Assembly (NCBI RefSeq): GCF_024448935.1
Contig: NZ_JAMOIE010000026.1
Coordinates: forward strand, 1-51,236
Source: Stutzerimonas stutzeri
GTDB lineage: Bacteria > Pseudomonadota > Gammaproteobacteria > Pseudomonadales > Pseudomonadaceae
Direction of reading: 5' to 3'
DNA: 51,236 nt
Shown piece after piece: positions 15,917 to 24,334 of the stretch. The notes beneath the pieces are model-generated. The model saw only the letters and a program-made list of their open reading frames with translations, had not been told where the DNA came from and made no database searches. Every line of letters begins with the position of its first letter. Within the stretch, counting starts at the first letter, position 1. A program made the position numbers and the translations under genes.

Positions 15917-16456
15917 ATGCGTTTTGCCCGTTTCGTTCTGCTCGCGCAGGCATTGGTGATGGCTGGTCTCAGTTTGGCCTACTGGCTGCGGCCTCACGAG
16001 ATGGCCAATCTCAACGGCATGCTGCTGATGGAAACCGCGTCGGTCAGTCACATGCGTGTCTATTACGGCGGCCTGCAGCTGGGGCTGGCATTGTTCCTGA
16101 TCTGGGCCGCGCGTGCACCGGAGCGAGCCCGGCCAGCGCTGATCATGCTGGTGATGACCATGGCGGCGCTGGTGCTGGGGCGGTTGGTGTCGCTCTGGCT
16201 GGATGGCGGTGACTTGGTCGGCTTCGATCTCGCCTCCATGCTCTATCGCGTGCTGGCTGTGGTGTTCGCCGGTCTCGCCTGGCGCGCTGTTCGCGAGCGT
16301 CCGGAGCCAGAGCCTGAGCGCCTTGAGCCTGCCACCCATCGCCTTGTCAGCGAATCACCGATGCCATTCAAGCTTGGTGACACGCCTCCGGCCGTAGAGC
16401 CTGCGTCAGGTGACTCGGCACCGCAGCCGTTCCGCCGAGGGGATCCCCTCGCCTGA
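15917..16456 (+). CDS. DUF4345 membrane protein with a long polar tail
   Basis: 179 residues; the ATG at 15917 follows CAGGAGAG. Four membrane segments (about 5-25, 47-66, 73-93, 100-120) form the DUF4345 domain, with SHMRVYYGGLQLGLALFLIWAA in the second. The family has about 120-130 residues; here a Pro/Glu-rich tail of some 50 residues (RPEPEPERLEPATHRLVSE...) is added, probably in the cytoplasm. Function is unknown. It is alone, divergent from DUF411. Confidence 0.75.
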   Translation: MRFARFVLLAQALVMAGLSLAYWLRPHEMANLNGMLLMETASVSHMRVYYGGLQLGLALFLIWAARAPERARPALIMLVMTMAALVLGRLVSLWLDGGDLVGFDLASMLYRVLAVVFAGLAWRAVRERPEPEPERLEPATHRLVSESPMPFKLGDTPPAVEPASGDSAPQPFRRGDPLA

Positions 16457-16585
16457 CCGAGGCCGCCGGAAGCAGGTCAGCTTCGCGGTGGCGCTGACGA
16501 AGCGCCGTTTCCGCTTGATTGAGCCGGAGGGCTCTGCCCAAGTGCACCCATCGGCCGATCCCGGCCAGGCGTTCGCGATCCAGCG

Positions 16586-16993
16586 TTAGTGATCCAGCGT
16601 TAATAGTTCAAGCTTGCGCAGCAGCGAGTCGCTGGTGGTGACGATCACGGTCGGGACAAAATGCGCGTCGTCGGCGAGGCTGAAACCGGCTCGGGCGAAA
16701 CGCCATTGCGCGCCGATCTGATCGAGCTGGCGATTGATCTGCGCGGTGTTCTGCGGCGCCTTGTTCAGCTCTTCCAGGCCGCGCTCGAACGCTCCGCCAC
16801 TGCCCGTCGAAGTCGCCGCGTAGGTCTAGAAGCTTCCAGCTCATGGCCAGGTAAAGCATGGCGATGCGCTGGCTGAGCATGCGCTGCATGCCGCGCGGTT
16901 GACGGCTTCCGCGTCACTGACGGCAGCCTGGCACGACAGACTGCCGGCCAGCAGGCCGAGCAGCAGTGAGGTGGGTAGCAGGAATCTGAACAT
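16586..16993 (-). pseudogene. PilJ-domain (type IV pili methyl-accepting N-terminal-like) protein, decayed
   Basis: A start at 16993 with AAGGAG in front gives a signal peptide (FLLPTSLLLGLLAGSLSCQA) and SDAEAVNRA. The frame then breaks: one missing G before the next frame, which reads GMQRMLSQRIAMLYLAMSWK. It shifts again near 16790, the last part reading FERGLEELNKAPQNTAQINR and AQWRFARAGF, ending with SDSLLRKLELLTLDH at 16586. Together they rebuild a small PilJ/NarX-type sensor-domain protein with at least two frameshifts. The end carries a 14-base tandem duplication (GATCCAGCGTTAGT and GATCCAGCGTTAAT). It borders the ttr cluster. Confidence 0.75.
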
Positions 16994-17221
16994 GGGCGCT
17001 CCTTACATCCGGGCGGGGCGCGATGCTGGCTGTGCAGTCAGCTCGGCGAGGACGAGACGATAGAGCGCTTCACTGCGATGGCATTGATGATCGTCAAGGG
17101 CGTGTCGGCGTCGCTGCGGGTTGGGCTTTTGCGCACCTACACCAGAAGCCCCGCCAGCCTCGTGCTGCGCAGGGCTTTGCAGTTCTATGGCCGTGCATGT
17201 CGGTCACGCTTCAGGGGGGAG
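16994..17221. other. Degenerate spacer before the ttr promoter
   Basis: Short plus-strand frames between 17023 and 17284 lack ribosome sites and domains. I see no gene here. In many bacteria ttrRS lie beside ttrBCA; none is present. Confidence 0.4.
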
Positions 17222-17263
17222 TTGACCCGTATCAATCGGGGACCGACCTATCGATGCTATAAA
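17222..17263 (+). promoter_or_regulatory. Class II Anr/Fnr promoter of ttrBCA
   Basis: TTGAC-CCGT-ATCAA at 17222-17235 differs from the Fnr consensus TTGAT-N4-ATCAA by one base. TATAAA at 17258-17263 is a near-perfect -10. A transcription start near 17270 puts the box centre at -41.5, the exact class II distance. The ttrB start at 17321 is about 50 bases further. Control by Anr or a relative is inferred. Confidence 0.75.
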
Positions 17264-17320
17264 TTCAATCAGTTAGCTGACTAAGCATCTTCGCACATAC
17301 GCTCCTACTGGGAGGAAGCC

Positions 17321-18100
17321 ATGGATTTTTCTCGCCGCACCCTGCTGGGCCAGATGGCGCGCCTCACCGCTGGCGCAGCACTGGTTCCGCTGAGCAGCCT
17401 TGCCAATGCCGGTATCAATGATCAGCCGCCCCGACGGGAAGGTGACGGCTCGAAGCGCTATGCCATGCTGATCGACCTGCGCCAGTGCATTGGCTGCCAG
17501 GCCTGTACCGTATCCTGCCATATCGAGAACGAAGCACCCCTGGGCAGCTTCCGCACCATTGTCTCCCAGTACGAGGTGGCGAACGAGGCCACCGGCGATA
17601 TCGCCACCATGATGCTGCCCCGCCTGTGCAACCACTGCGACGCCCCCCCTTGCGTACCGGTGTGCCCGGTACAGGCCACTTATCAGCGCGAGGACGGCAT
17701 CGTGGTGGTGGACAACGAGGCCTGCGTAGGTTGCGCCTACTGTGTCCAGGCCTGCCCCTACGATGCACGGTTCATCAACGAGCACACCCAGACCGCCGAC
17801 AAGTGCACCTTCTGTGCCCACCGTCTGGACGTGGGGCTGCTGCCGGCCTGCGTGGAATCCTGTGTAGGTGGCGCGCGGATCATCGGCGACATACGGGATC
17901 CGGACAGCCAGATCAGCCGGTTGCTGGCCGAACATCATGACGACCTGATGGTACTGAAGCCGGAGCAGGGCACATCTCCCCATGTGTTCTACCTGGGTAT
18001 GGACGAGCGTTTCGTGACTCGTCCGTTGGCGAACCCCGCCATCTGGGATGTCCGGGATAACGATGGCAAGGAGATCGGCTATGAATTTGCTGGCCACTGA
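17321..18100 (+). CDS. ttrB: Tetrathionate reductase iron-sulfur subunit TtrB
   Basis: 259 residues; GGGAGGAAGCC precedes the ATG. A Tat signal (SRRTLLGQMARLTAGAALVPL) sends it to the periplasm. Sixteen Cys form four [4Fe-4S] sites: C56/C59/C62/C66, C103/C106/C111/C115, C135/C138/C141/C145 and C162/C165/C177/C181. GIVVVDNEACVGCAYCVQACPYDARFIN is typical of the DmsB/TtrB family. The subunit passes electrons from the membrane protein TtrC to TtrA. The gene order ttrB-ttrC-ttrA is that of Salmonella. Its end overlaps ttrC by 20 bases. Confidence 0.88.
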   Translation: MDFSRRTLLGQMARLTAGAALVPLSSLANAGINDQPPRREGDGSKRYAMLIDLRQCIGCQACTVSCHIENEAPLGSFRTIVSQYEVANEATGDIATMMLPRLCNHCDAPPCVPVCPVQATYQREDGIVVVDNEACVGCAYCVQACPYDARFINEHTQTADKCTFCAHRLDVGLLPACVESCVGGARIIGDIRDPDSQISRLLAEHHDDLMVLKPEQGTSPHVFYLGMDERFVTRPLANPAIWDVRDNDGKEIGYEFAGH

Positions 18101-19199
18101 AATACTCACACCGCGCTATGCGCTTGCCTGGTATCCCTGGGCGGTGCAGTACTTTTTCCTGATCGCGATTTCCTACTCGGCACTGATGCTGTCGCTGCCG
18201 GGACTGGTGTTCCGCCGGGAGCGCTTCATGCCTCTGGCCCGGCTGGCGTTGCTGGTGGCGGTAAGCTGCACCCTGGTGGGCCCCGTGGCACTCTTGGCGG
18301 ACCTGCACCAGCCGGCCCGGTTCTGGCACTTCTATGCCAGCGCGGCCCCCTGGTCCTGGATGTCCATTGGCGCGCTACTGCTGCCGCCTTATGTGGTACT
18401 GACCATTCTCTACGGCTACTTTGCCTGGCGCCCGGCGTTGATGGCCAGGGGCGCCGAGGAGCAGCGCTGGGATGCGCAGCTGGCCCGATTGCTGTGCCTG
18501 GGCAACTGGCAGGCTCCCCGTCTGACGGTGGTCGTGTTCGGCCTGCTGGCGGCGCTGTTTGCCTGCGGCATCATGCTCTACACCGGAGCCGAGATTGCCA
18601 TTCTTGCGTCCCGGCCGCTGTGGAATACCCACTGGCTGCCGGTGATGTTCGTGCTCACCGGTCTGATCGCGGCCTCCGGCCTGGTCATGCTGCTCAACCG
18701 GCTGATGCTCGGTGCCAATGCTGATGTCTACCGCCAGGGCCTGAAAGTGATGCTGGTTGCCATCCTCGGCGCCGCGTTGGTTGCCGCTACCTGGTTTATC
18801 CAGGGTATTACCGGCTACAGCTCCTCGGTGCAGGCAGCGCTGGAGTCTGTTCGTCACAACCCGGACTGGACCACCGTTGCGGTCTGGGCGTTGAGTGCCG
18901 GCATCCTGCTGTTCCTGGTCACCGTCGCCATGCTGCGGACACCGAAGTGGCAGCGATGGGCCTGGCTGTTGGGCCTGCTGGCCATCCACATGGGCTGGGC
19001 GTTCCGCTGGCTGGTGCTGATGGAGGTGCAGACCGTCGCCAAGAATACTGCCGGCTACTATCACCTGGCAGTGGCTGCGGGGTCCTATGGCCTGCTGGGC
19101 ATTATCGGCACCTTCGGACTGTGGCTGGCGGTACTGCTGATCATCGACATTCTGGTGCCCTGGCGTGACATGAACAACGCCAGCGCCGCCACCCATTGA
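18081..19199 (+). CDS. ttrC: NrfD-family membrane subunit TtrC
   Basis: 372 residues from the ATG at 18081, with AAGGAG in front, inside the end of ttrB. About nine membrane segments with few charges; LVGPVALLADLHQPARFWHFY is the NrfD/PsrC quinol-site helix pattern, with an acidic residue (D) and His in the loop. HMGWAFRWLVLMEVQTVAKNTAGYY near the C-terminus is the TtrC-like helix. It anchors TtrAB and oxidises quinol at the outer face of the membrane. It lies tightly between ttrB and ttrA. Confidence 0.88.
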   Translation: MNLLATEILTPRYALAWYPWAVQYFFLIAISYSALMLSLPGLVFRRERFMPLARLALLVAVSCTLVGPVALLADLHQPARFWHFYASAAPWSWMSIGALLLPPYVVLTILYGYFAWRPALMARGAEEQRWDAQLARLLCLGNWQAPRLTVVVFGLLAALFACGIMLYTGAEIAILASRPLWNTHWLPVMFVLTGLIAASGLVMLLNRLMLGANADVYRQGLKVMLVAILGAALVAATWFIQGITGYSSSVQAALESVRHNPDWTTVAVWALSAGILLFLVTVAMLRTPKWQRWAWLLGLLAIHMGWAFRWLVLMEVQTVAKNTAGYYHLAVAAGSYGLLGIIGTFGLWLAVLLIIDILVPWRDMNNASAATH

Positions 19200-19218
19200 C
19201 TTGAGCCGGAGTCTTACC

Positions 19219-22200
19219 ATGGACAAGAATCGCCGCAATTTCCTCAAGGGCGCCGTTGCCGCGGGTGGCGTGGCCACTTTCGCCGCCGGCTATTCCGGCC
19301 CTCTGGAAAAGAGTGGCAAGGGCCTGCTCAACGGAACCGCCGGCAAGGACACCGACCACCGCATTCACGGCAACTCCCTGGCCCCGGAGTACACCGTAGA
19401 CCCGGTGACCGGAGAAGTCAGCCTGAACCCGGACCAGCGCATCGCCTTCACCGTCTGTTACGGCTGCACCACCACGTGCGGTGTCCGGGTCCGCATCGAC
19501 AACAACACCGAACAGGTTCTGCGGGTGGCGGGCAACCCCTACCATCCGCTGTCCGCGGATGAGCATCTGGACGAACAGACCCCGGTCATGCAAGCGTTGC
19601 AGAAACTCAGCACCTTCAAGGACCAGGGACAGCTCAATCGCTCCACCGCCTGTGCCCGGGGCAACGCCGCCATGGCGCAACTGACCAGTGAGAAGCGGGT
19701 GACGGAGGTGCTCAAGCGGGTCGGTCCCCGTGGCGGCCGGCAGTGGCAGCGCATTTCCTTCGAGCAGATGCTGGATGAGGTGGTCAATGGGGGCGACCTG
19801 TTTGGCGAGGGCGCTGTAGAAGGTCTGAAGGACCTTTACGACCATGACACCCCGCTGGACCCGGAAAATCCGGAATTCGGCCCCAAAGCCAACCAGCTAC
19901 TGGTGATGGAGGCCACCGATTACGGCCGCTCCTCGGTGCTGAAGCGCTTTGCCATGAATGCCTTCGGCACCCGCAACTATGGGCACCACGGCTCCTATTG
20001 TGGCCTGGCGTTCCGCATGGGCTCCGGCGCCATGTACGGCGACTTGGACCAGAATACCCACACCAAGCCGGATTACAACAACGTCCGCTTCGCCCTGTTT
20101 ATCGGCACCGCGCCGAGCCAGGCCGGCAACCCCTTCAAGCGGCAGGGGCGCCTGCTGGCGGCAGCCCGGGCCACCGGCAAGCTCGAATACGTGGTGGTGG
20201 ACCCGGCGCTGAACGCCACCGCTTCACACGCTGCCGGCGACCGCAGCCGCTGGATTCCCATCACACCAGGCACCGATACGGCGTTGGCTATGGGCCTGAT
20301 TCGCTGGATGCTGGAGAACGAGGGCTTTGCAGCGGATTACCTGTCCATTCCCGGCCAGACGGGAGCCCAGGCCGCTGGTGAAACCGTCCACACCAATGCC
20401 ACACACTTGGTGATCGAGAGCGAAGATCACCCCGGCGTGGGTCATTTCCTGCGCTTGTCGGACCTGGGCCGTGCCGAGGCGGGTGCCGACGATGATGTGC
20501 CCGTGGTGATGTCTGTTGACGGCAACCTGGAAAGCTCCGAGGTCCTCGACCGCGCTGAACTCTTCGTGGAAACCGAGGTAGAGACCGCAGCGGGCATGAC
20601 ACGGGTGAAAAGCGCCCTGTTCAAGCTGCGCGAGCAGGCCCAGCGCCAGACCATCGAGGAATATGCCGAAAACTGTGGCATTCCCGCCGGCACCCTCCGC
20701 AAGCTGGCAGCGAAGTTCGCGTCCCATGGCCGGGAGTCGGTGGCGGATACCCATGGCGGCATGATGTCCGGCACCGGTTTCTATGCCACCTTTGGCATCA
20801 ACATGCTCAACCTGCTGGCGGGTAGCGTCAACCAGCAGGGTGGCATGGCCTTGGGTGGCGGCTCCTTCAACGGTACTGGCGCGGGCCCGCGGTACGACCT
20901 GGCCAACTTCCCGGGTAAACGTGATCCCAAGGGCGTGTTCCTGTCCCGGTCACGATTCCCCTACGAAAAGACTGCCGAGTACAAGCGGCGGGTGACCAAT
21001 GGCGAATCTCCCTACCCGGCCCCGGCACCCTGGCGCACCCTGGCGCCGCCGCTGCTGACCGAGCACCTGATGTCCGGCCTGGAAGGCTACCCATACCAGG
21101 CCAAGGCGCTGATCAGCTGCATGGCCAATCCATTGTATGGCCAGGCCGGTCTCGCGGCGCTGATAGAGGACAAGCTCAAGGATCCGAAACGGATTGGCCT
21201 GTTCGTTGCCGTTGACGGTTTTATTAACGAAACCAACCGCTTTGCAGACTACATTGTGCCGGATTCGGTGATGTACGAAGTCTGGGGCTTCACCGGTGCC
21301 TGGAGCGGCACGCTGACCAAAATGACCACCGCCTGCTGGCCGGTGGTTGAACCTCGCCAGGCGAAAACCGCCGACGGCGACCCGGTGAGCCTGGAGACCT
21401 TCTTTATCGGCCTGGCCAGGCGTCTTGGGCTGCCCGGATTCGGGGAGGGGGCGATTTCCGACAAGGAAGGCAATACTTATCCGCTGAATCGGGCCGAGGA
21501 TTACTATCTGCGGGCGGCCGCCAATATTGCCCTGACCGGCGCCCCACTACCAGACGCATCCGCAGAAGACATCCGCGCGGCTGGGGTGGAATCCCTGATG
21601 GAGCGGCTGCATGCGCACCTGAAGCCGGAAGAAGTCGGGCCGGTGGCGCATCTGTACTCACGGGGCGGCCGCTTCGAGAAGCACAGTGCGGCCTACAAGG
21701 GCGACAAGCTGACCCACGGCTGGAAAAAGCCGCTGTGTGTGTATAACGAGCAGGTGGGGACTACCCGGGACAGCTACACCGGCGAACGGCTTGCCGGAAC
21801 CCCGTGTTTCCAAGAGGCGACGTTCTGGGACGGTACCCCGATGCGTGAGCACTTTCCACAAACCGAGTGGCCGCTGCTGGCATTTTCTTTCAAGTCCAAC
21901 CTGATGAATCCATATGCAATCGGTCTTGAGCGCCTGCGGATGATCAAGCCCTACAACCCGGTGTTGCTGCATCGTGAAGATGCCGAGCGGTTCGGGGTAG
22001 GCCATGGTGACACCATCACCATCGAAAGCCCGGGCGGCTCGATTACCGGTGTTGCTTTGGTCTGCGAAGGGGTACAGCGGGGCGCCATCGGTATCGAACA
22101 TGGCTACGGCCACCGGGAACTGGGTGCTTCTGATCACACTATCGACGGCCAGTTGCATGCTGGGCAGAAATTCCTGGGAGCAGGCGTCAACCTGAACGAT

Positions 22201-22308
22201 CTGGGGTTCGCCGACCCGACCAGAGGTGGCGCGGCAACCTGGCTTGAGAACGTGACCGGCGCGTCCATACGGCAGGGTTTGCCGGTGCGGGTGCAGAAGG
22301 CGAGCTGA
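19219..22308 (+). CDS. ttrA: Tetrathionate reductase molybdopterin subunit TtrA
   Basis: 1029 residues from the ATG at 19219 (MDKNRRNFLKG), chosen over a TTG at 19201 because CGGAG lies in front and the Tat motif RRNFLK then sits at residues 5-10. C80, C83, C87 and C145 (CYGCTTTCG and STACARG) hold the N-terminal [4Fe-4S] cluster. HHGSYCGLAFRMG around C261 supplies the probable molybdenum ligand. The rest follows the DMSO-reductase family with FINETNRFADYIVPD and a C-terminal pterin domain (SNLMNPYAIGLERL...). The length matches TtrA. It reduces tetrathionate to thiosulfate in the periplasm; related reductases for other sulfur or arsenic compounds cannot be fully excluded. Confidence 0.87.
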   Translation: MDKNRRNFLKGAVAAGGVATFAAGYSGPLEKSGKGLLNGTAGKDTDHRIHGNSLAPEYTVDPVTGEVSLNPDQRIAFTVCYGCTTTCGVRVRIDNNTEQVLRVAGNPYHPLSADEHLDEQTPVMQALQKLSTFKDQGQLNRSTACARGNAAMAQLTSEKRVTEVLKRVGPRGGRQWQRISFEQMLDEVVNGGDLFGEGAVEGLKDLYDHDTPLDPENPEFGPKANQLLVMEATDYGRSSVLKRFAMNAFGTRNYGHHGSYCGLAFRMGSGAMYGDLDQNTHTKPDYNNVRFALFIGTAPSQAGNPFKRQGRLLAAARATGKLEYVVVDPALNATASHAAGDRSRWIPITPGTDTALAMGLIRWMLENEGFAADYLSIPGQTGAQAAGETVHTNATHLVIESEDHPGVGHFLRLSDLGRAEAGADDDVPVVMSVDGNLESSEVLDRAELFVETEVETAAGMTRVKSALFKLREQAQRQTIEEYAENCGIPAGTLRKLAAKFASHGRESVADTHGGMMSGTGFYATFGINMLNLLAGSVNQQGGMALGGGSFNGTGAGPRYDLANFPGKRDPKGVFLSRSRFPYEKTAEYKRRVTNGESPYPAPAPWRTLAPPLLTEHLMSGLEGYPYQAKALISCMANPLYGQAGLAALIEDKLKDPKRIGLFVAVDGFINETNRFADYIVPDSVMYEVWGFTGAWSGTLTKMTTACWPVVEPRQAKTADGDPVSLETFFIGLARRLGLPGFGEGAISDKEGNTYPLNRAEDYYLRAAANIALTGAPLPDASAEDIRAAGVESLMERLHAHLKPEEVGPVAHLYSRGGRFEKHSAAYKGDKLTHGWKKPLCVYNEQVGTTRDSYTGERLAGTPCFQEATFWDGTPMREHFPQTEWPLLAFSFKSNLMNPYAIGLERLRMIKPYNPVLLHREDAERFGVGHGDTITIESPGGSITGVALVCEGVQRGAIGIEHGYGHRELGASDHTIDGQLHAGQKFLGAGVNLNDLGFADPTRGGAATWLENVTGASIRQGLPVRVQKAS

Positions 22309-22386
22309 GCGGCAGCGGCGCATACCCCGGGCTGATGAAACAGCTGAGCAATGATGAATCAAGCGGTTCGGGAACTGCACGACAGG

Positions 22387-22416
22387 CTAGCAGGTAGTTT
22401 TTCAACGGTCTGCTAG
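22387..22416 (+). terminator. Stem-loop downstream of ttrA, weak terminator
   Basis: CTAGCAG and CTGCTAG form a 7-base-pair stem about 80 bases after ttrA. The T run lies inside the loop rather than after the stem, so termination is uncertain. Confidence 0.3.
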
Positions 22417-22435
22417 GCCGGGAGATGGTGCTTCA

Positions 22436-22542
22436 GCCATCCACCGAGCAGGGCCACTGTTGGATGGCGCCTCATCCATCCAGCTGGCGGTAAATGAGCG
22501 AGCCTGCGAGGGCCCCGGCGGATGAGCAGAGTGGCATCCGCC
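22436..22542 (+). promoter_or_regulatory. Two-hairpin leader in front of moaA
   Basis: GCCATCCA/TGGATGGC (22436-22443 with 22461-22468) and GGCGGATG/CATCCGCC (22517-22524 with 22535-22542) are perfect 8-base-pair stems upstream of moaA; the second ends 24 bases before its ATG. Molybdenum-cofactor riboswitches lie here in enterobacteria, but I do not see their consensus. Confidence 0.3.
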
Positions 22543-22566
22543 CCACGAAGTACAGAGAGCCTGGCG

Positions 22567-23556
22567 ATGACTCAACTACGCGATGCCCACAACCGCCCAA
22601 TCGACTACCTGCGCATGTCGGTGACCGACCGCTGCGACTTCCGCTGCGTCTACTGCATGGCCGAGGACATGACCTTCCTGCCGCGCCAGCAGGTGCTCGG
22701 TCTGGAGGAACTGGAGCGCATCGCGCGGATCTTCGTCGGCCTGGGGGTGAAGAAGATTCGCCTCACCGGCGGCGAGCCGCTGGTACGCCAGGGCATCGTC
22801 GGTCTCTGCGAGCGCATCGCGGCCTTGCCCGGCCTGCGCGAACTGGTGATGACCACCAATGGCTCGCAGCTGGTCAAGCTTGCCGCGCCGCTGGCGCGCG
22901 CCGGGGTGAAGCGGCTGAACATCAGCCTGGATAGCCTGGACGCCGCCAAATTCCCCGCCATCACCCGCACCGGTCAGCTGCAGCAGGTGCTCGACGGCAT
23001 CGATGCAGCGCGCGCCGCCGGCTTCGAGCGGATCAAGCTCAATGCCGTGGTGATGAAGGGTCGCAACGCCGAGGAGGTCGCCGACCTGGTGGATTTCGCC
23101 ATCGCCGGCGGGCTGGACCTGAGCTTCATCGAGGAAATGCCGCTGGGCGACGTCGGTCGCTCCCGTGGCGAGAGCTTCTGCTCCAGCGACGAGGTACGCG
23201 CGCTGATCGCCGAGCGCCACGCGCTGATCGATTCGGCCGAGCAGAGCGGCGGGCCGGCGCGCTACGTGCGCCTGGCGGGCCATCCGCAGACGCGCATCGG
23301 CTTCATCTCGCCGCATTCCCACAACTTCTGCGCCACCTGCAACCGCGTGCGGCTGACGGTGGAAGGGCGACTGTTGCTGTGCCTGGGCCACGAGCATTCC
23401 ATCGACCTGCGCGCACTGCTGCGCCGCCATCCGACCAGCGACCAGCCGGTGATCGACGCTATTCACGCTGCGCTGCAGCGCAAACCGCTGCGCCATGAAT
23501 TCTCCAGCAGCGGCGAGGTCCAGGTGTTGCGCTTCATGAATGCCAGCGGCGGTTGA
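22567..23556 (+). CDS. moaA: GTP 3',8-cyclase MoaA
   Basis: 329 residues from the ATG at 22567 ([23 protein letters not shown]); AGAGAG lies upstream. C23, C27 and C30 (CDFRCVYC) bind the radical-SAM cluster; a second cluster is held by [18 protein letters not shown] near the C-terminus. The final Gly-Gly needed for catalysis is intact. TGGEPLVR and NISLDSL are family motifs. It makes 3',8-cyclo-GTP, the first step of molybdopterin synthesis. It lies 258 bases after ttrA on the same strand, so cofactor supply and a molybdoenzyme are neighbours. Confidence 0.95.
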   Translation: MTQLRDAHNRPIDYLRMSVTDRCDFRCVYCMAEDMTFLPRQQVLGLEELERIARIFVGLGVKKIRLTGGEPLVRQGIVGLCERIAALPGLRELVMTTNGSQLVKLAAPLARAGVKRLNISLDSLDAAKFPAITRTGQLQQVLDGIDAARAAGFERIKLNAVVMKGRNAEEVADLVDFAIAGGLDLSFIEEMPLGDVGRSRGESFCSSDEVRALIAERHALIDSAEQSGGPARYVRLAGHPQTRIGFISPHSHNFCATCNRVRLTVEGRLLLCLGHEHSIDLRALLRRHPTSDQPVIDAIHAALQRKPLRHEFSSSGEVQVLRFMNASGG

Positions 23557-23788
23557 GACGGGCTACGAGTCGACCGCCTAATTCGCTACCATCGACCGGC
23601 ATCGCCGGTTTGACCCACGTGCCCAGCTGCCGCAGCCGGGCCATGTCGCAGAGCCAGGTCGCACAATCGCCTGCAGCGTTGTCAGACCTCATGGCACCCG
23701 TGCCGCGCGGACATACCTCCAATGGGGAATGGGTTCGCATACGGCGCCGGTGCAACCTGCGCACACATCTTCAAGGGAGTTTCGAGCC

Positions 23789-24334
23789 ATGGCTCATCTG
23801 TCCAACACCGAATTCCAGCCGCTGAGCATTGCGGTGCTCACGGTGAGCGACACCCGTAACATCGATTCCGATACCTCCGGCCAGGCCCTGATCGACGGCC
23901 TGCAGAGCGCCGGCCATACGCTGGCCGAACGGGCCATCGTCAAGGACGATATCTGGCAGATTCGCGTCCGCGTCTGCAACTGGATCGCCAGCGAAAACGT
24001 GCAGGTGGTGCTGATCACCGGCGGCACCGGTTTCACCGCCCGCGACAACACCCCGCAGGCGGTACAGCCGCTGCTGGACAAGGACGTCGACGGCTTCGGC
24101 GAGCTGTTCCGCTACGTTTCGCTGGGCGAGATCGGCACCTCCACCGTGCAGTCCCGCGCGCTGGCCGGCATGAGCAACGGCACCCTGGTCTGCTGCCTGC
24201 CCGGTTCGACCAATGCCTGCCGCACCGCCTGGAACAAGATCCTCGTCGAGCAGCTGGACAGCCGCACCAAGCCCTGCAACTTCGTACCGCACCTCAAGGC
24301 CAGCGCAGTCGAATATTGCGGGCCACGCGCATGA
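23789..24334 (+). CDS. moaB: Molybdenum cofactor biosynthesis protein B
   Basis: 181 residues; AAGGGAG lies upstream of the ATG at 23789. LSIAVLTVSDTRNIDSDTSGQAL, VVLITGGTGFTARDNTPQAV and VCCLPGSTNACRTAWNKILVEQLD are the MoaB/Mog pterin-binding signatures. The length is typical for MoaB. It adenylates molybdopterin in some bacteria. The stop overlaps the moeA start as ATGA. Confidence 0.92.
   Translation: MAHLSNTEFQPLSIAVLTVSDTRNIDSDTSGQALIDGLQSAGHTLAERAIVKDDIWQIRVRVCNWIASENVQVVLITGGTGFTARDNTPQAVQPLLDKDVDGFGELFRYVSLGEIGTSTVQSRALAGMSNGTLVCCLPGSTNACRTAWNKILVEQLDSRTKPCNFVPHLKASAVEYCGPRA

Noticed and set aside
17023-17284. Short genes between the PilJ pseudogene and ttrB
   Set aside because: No ribosome site or domain; the stretch contains the Anr-type promoter.
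22436-22542. Known Moco riboswitch
   Set aside because: Hairpins are present but the conserved Moco motif bases were not recognised, so only a structured leader is reported.
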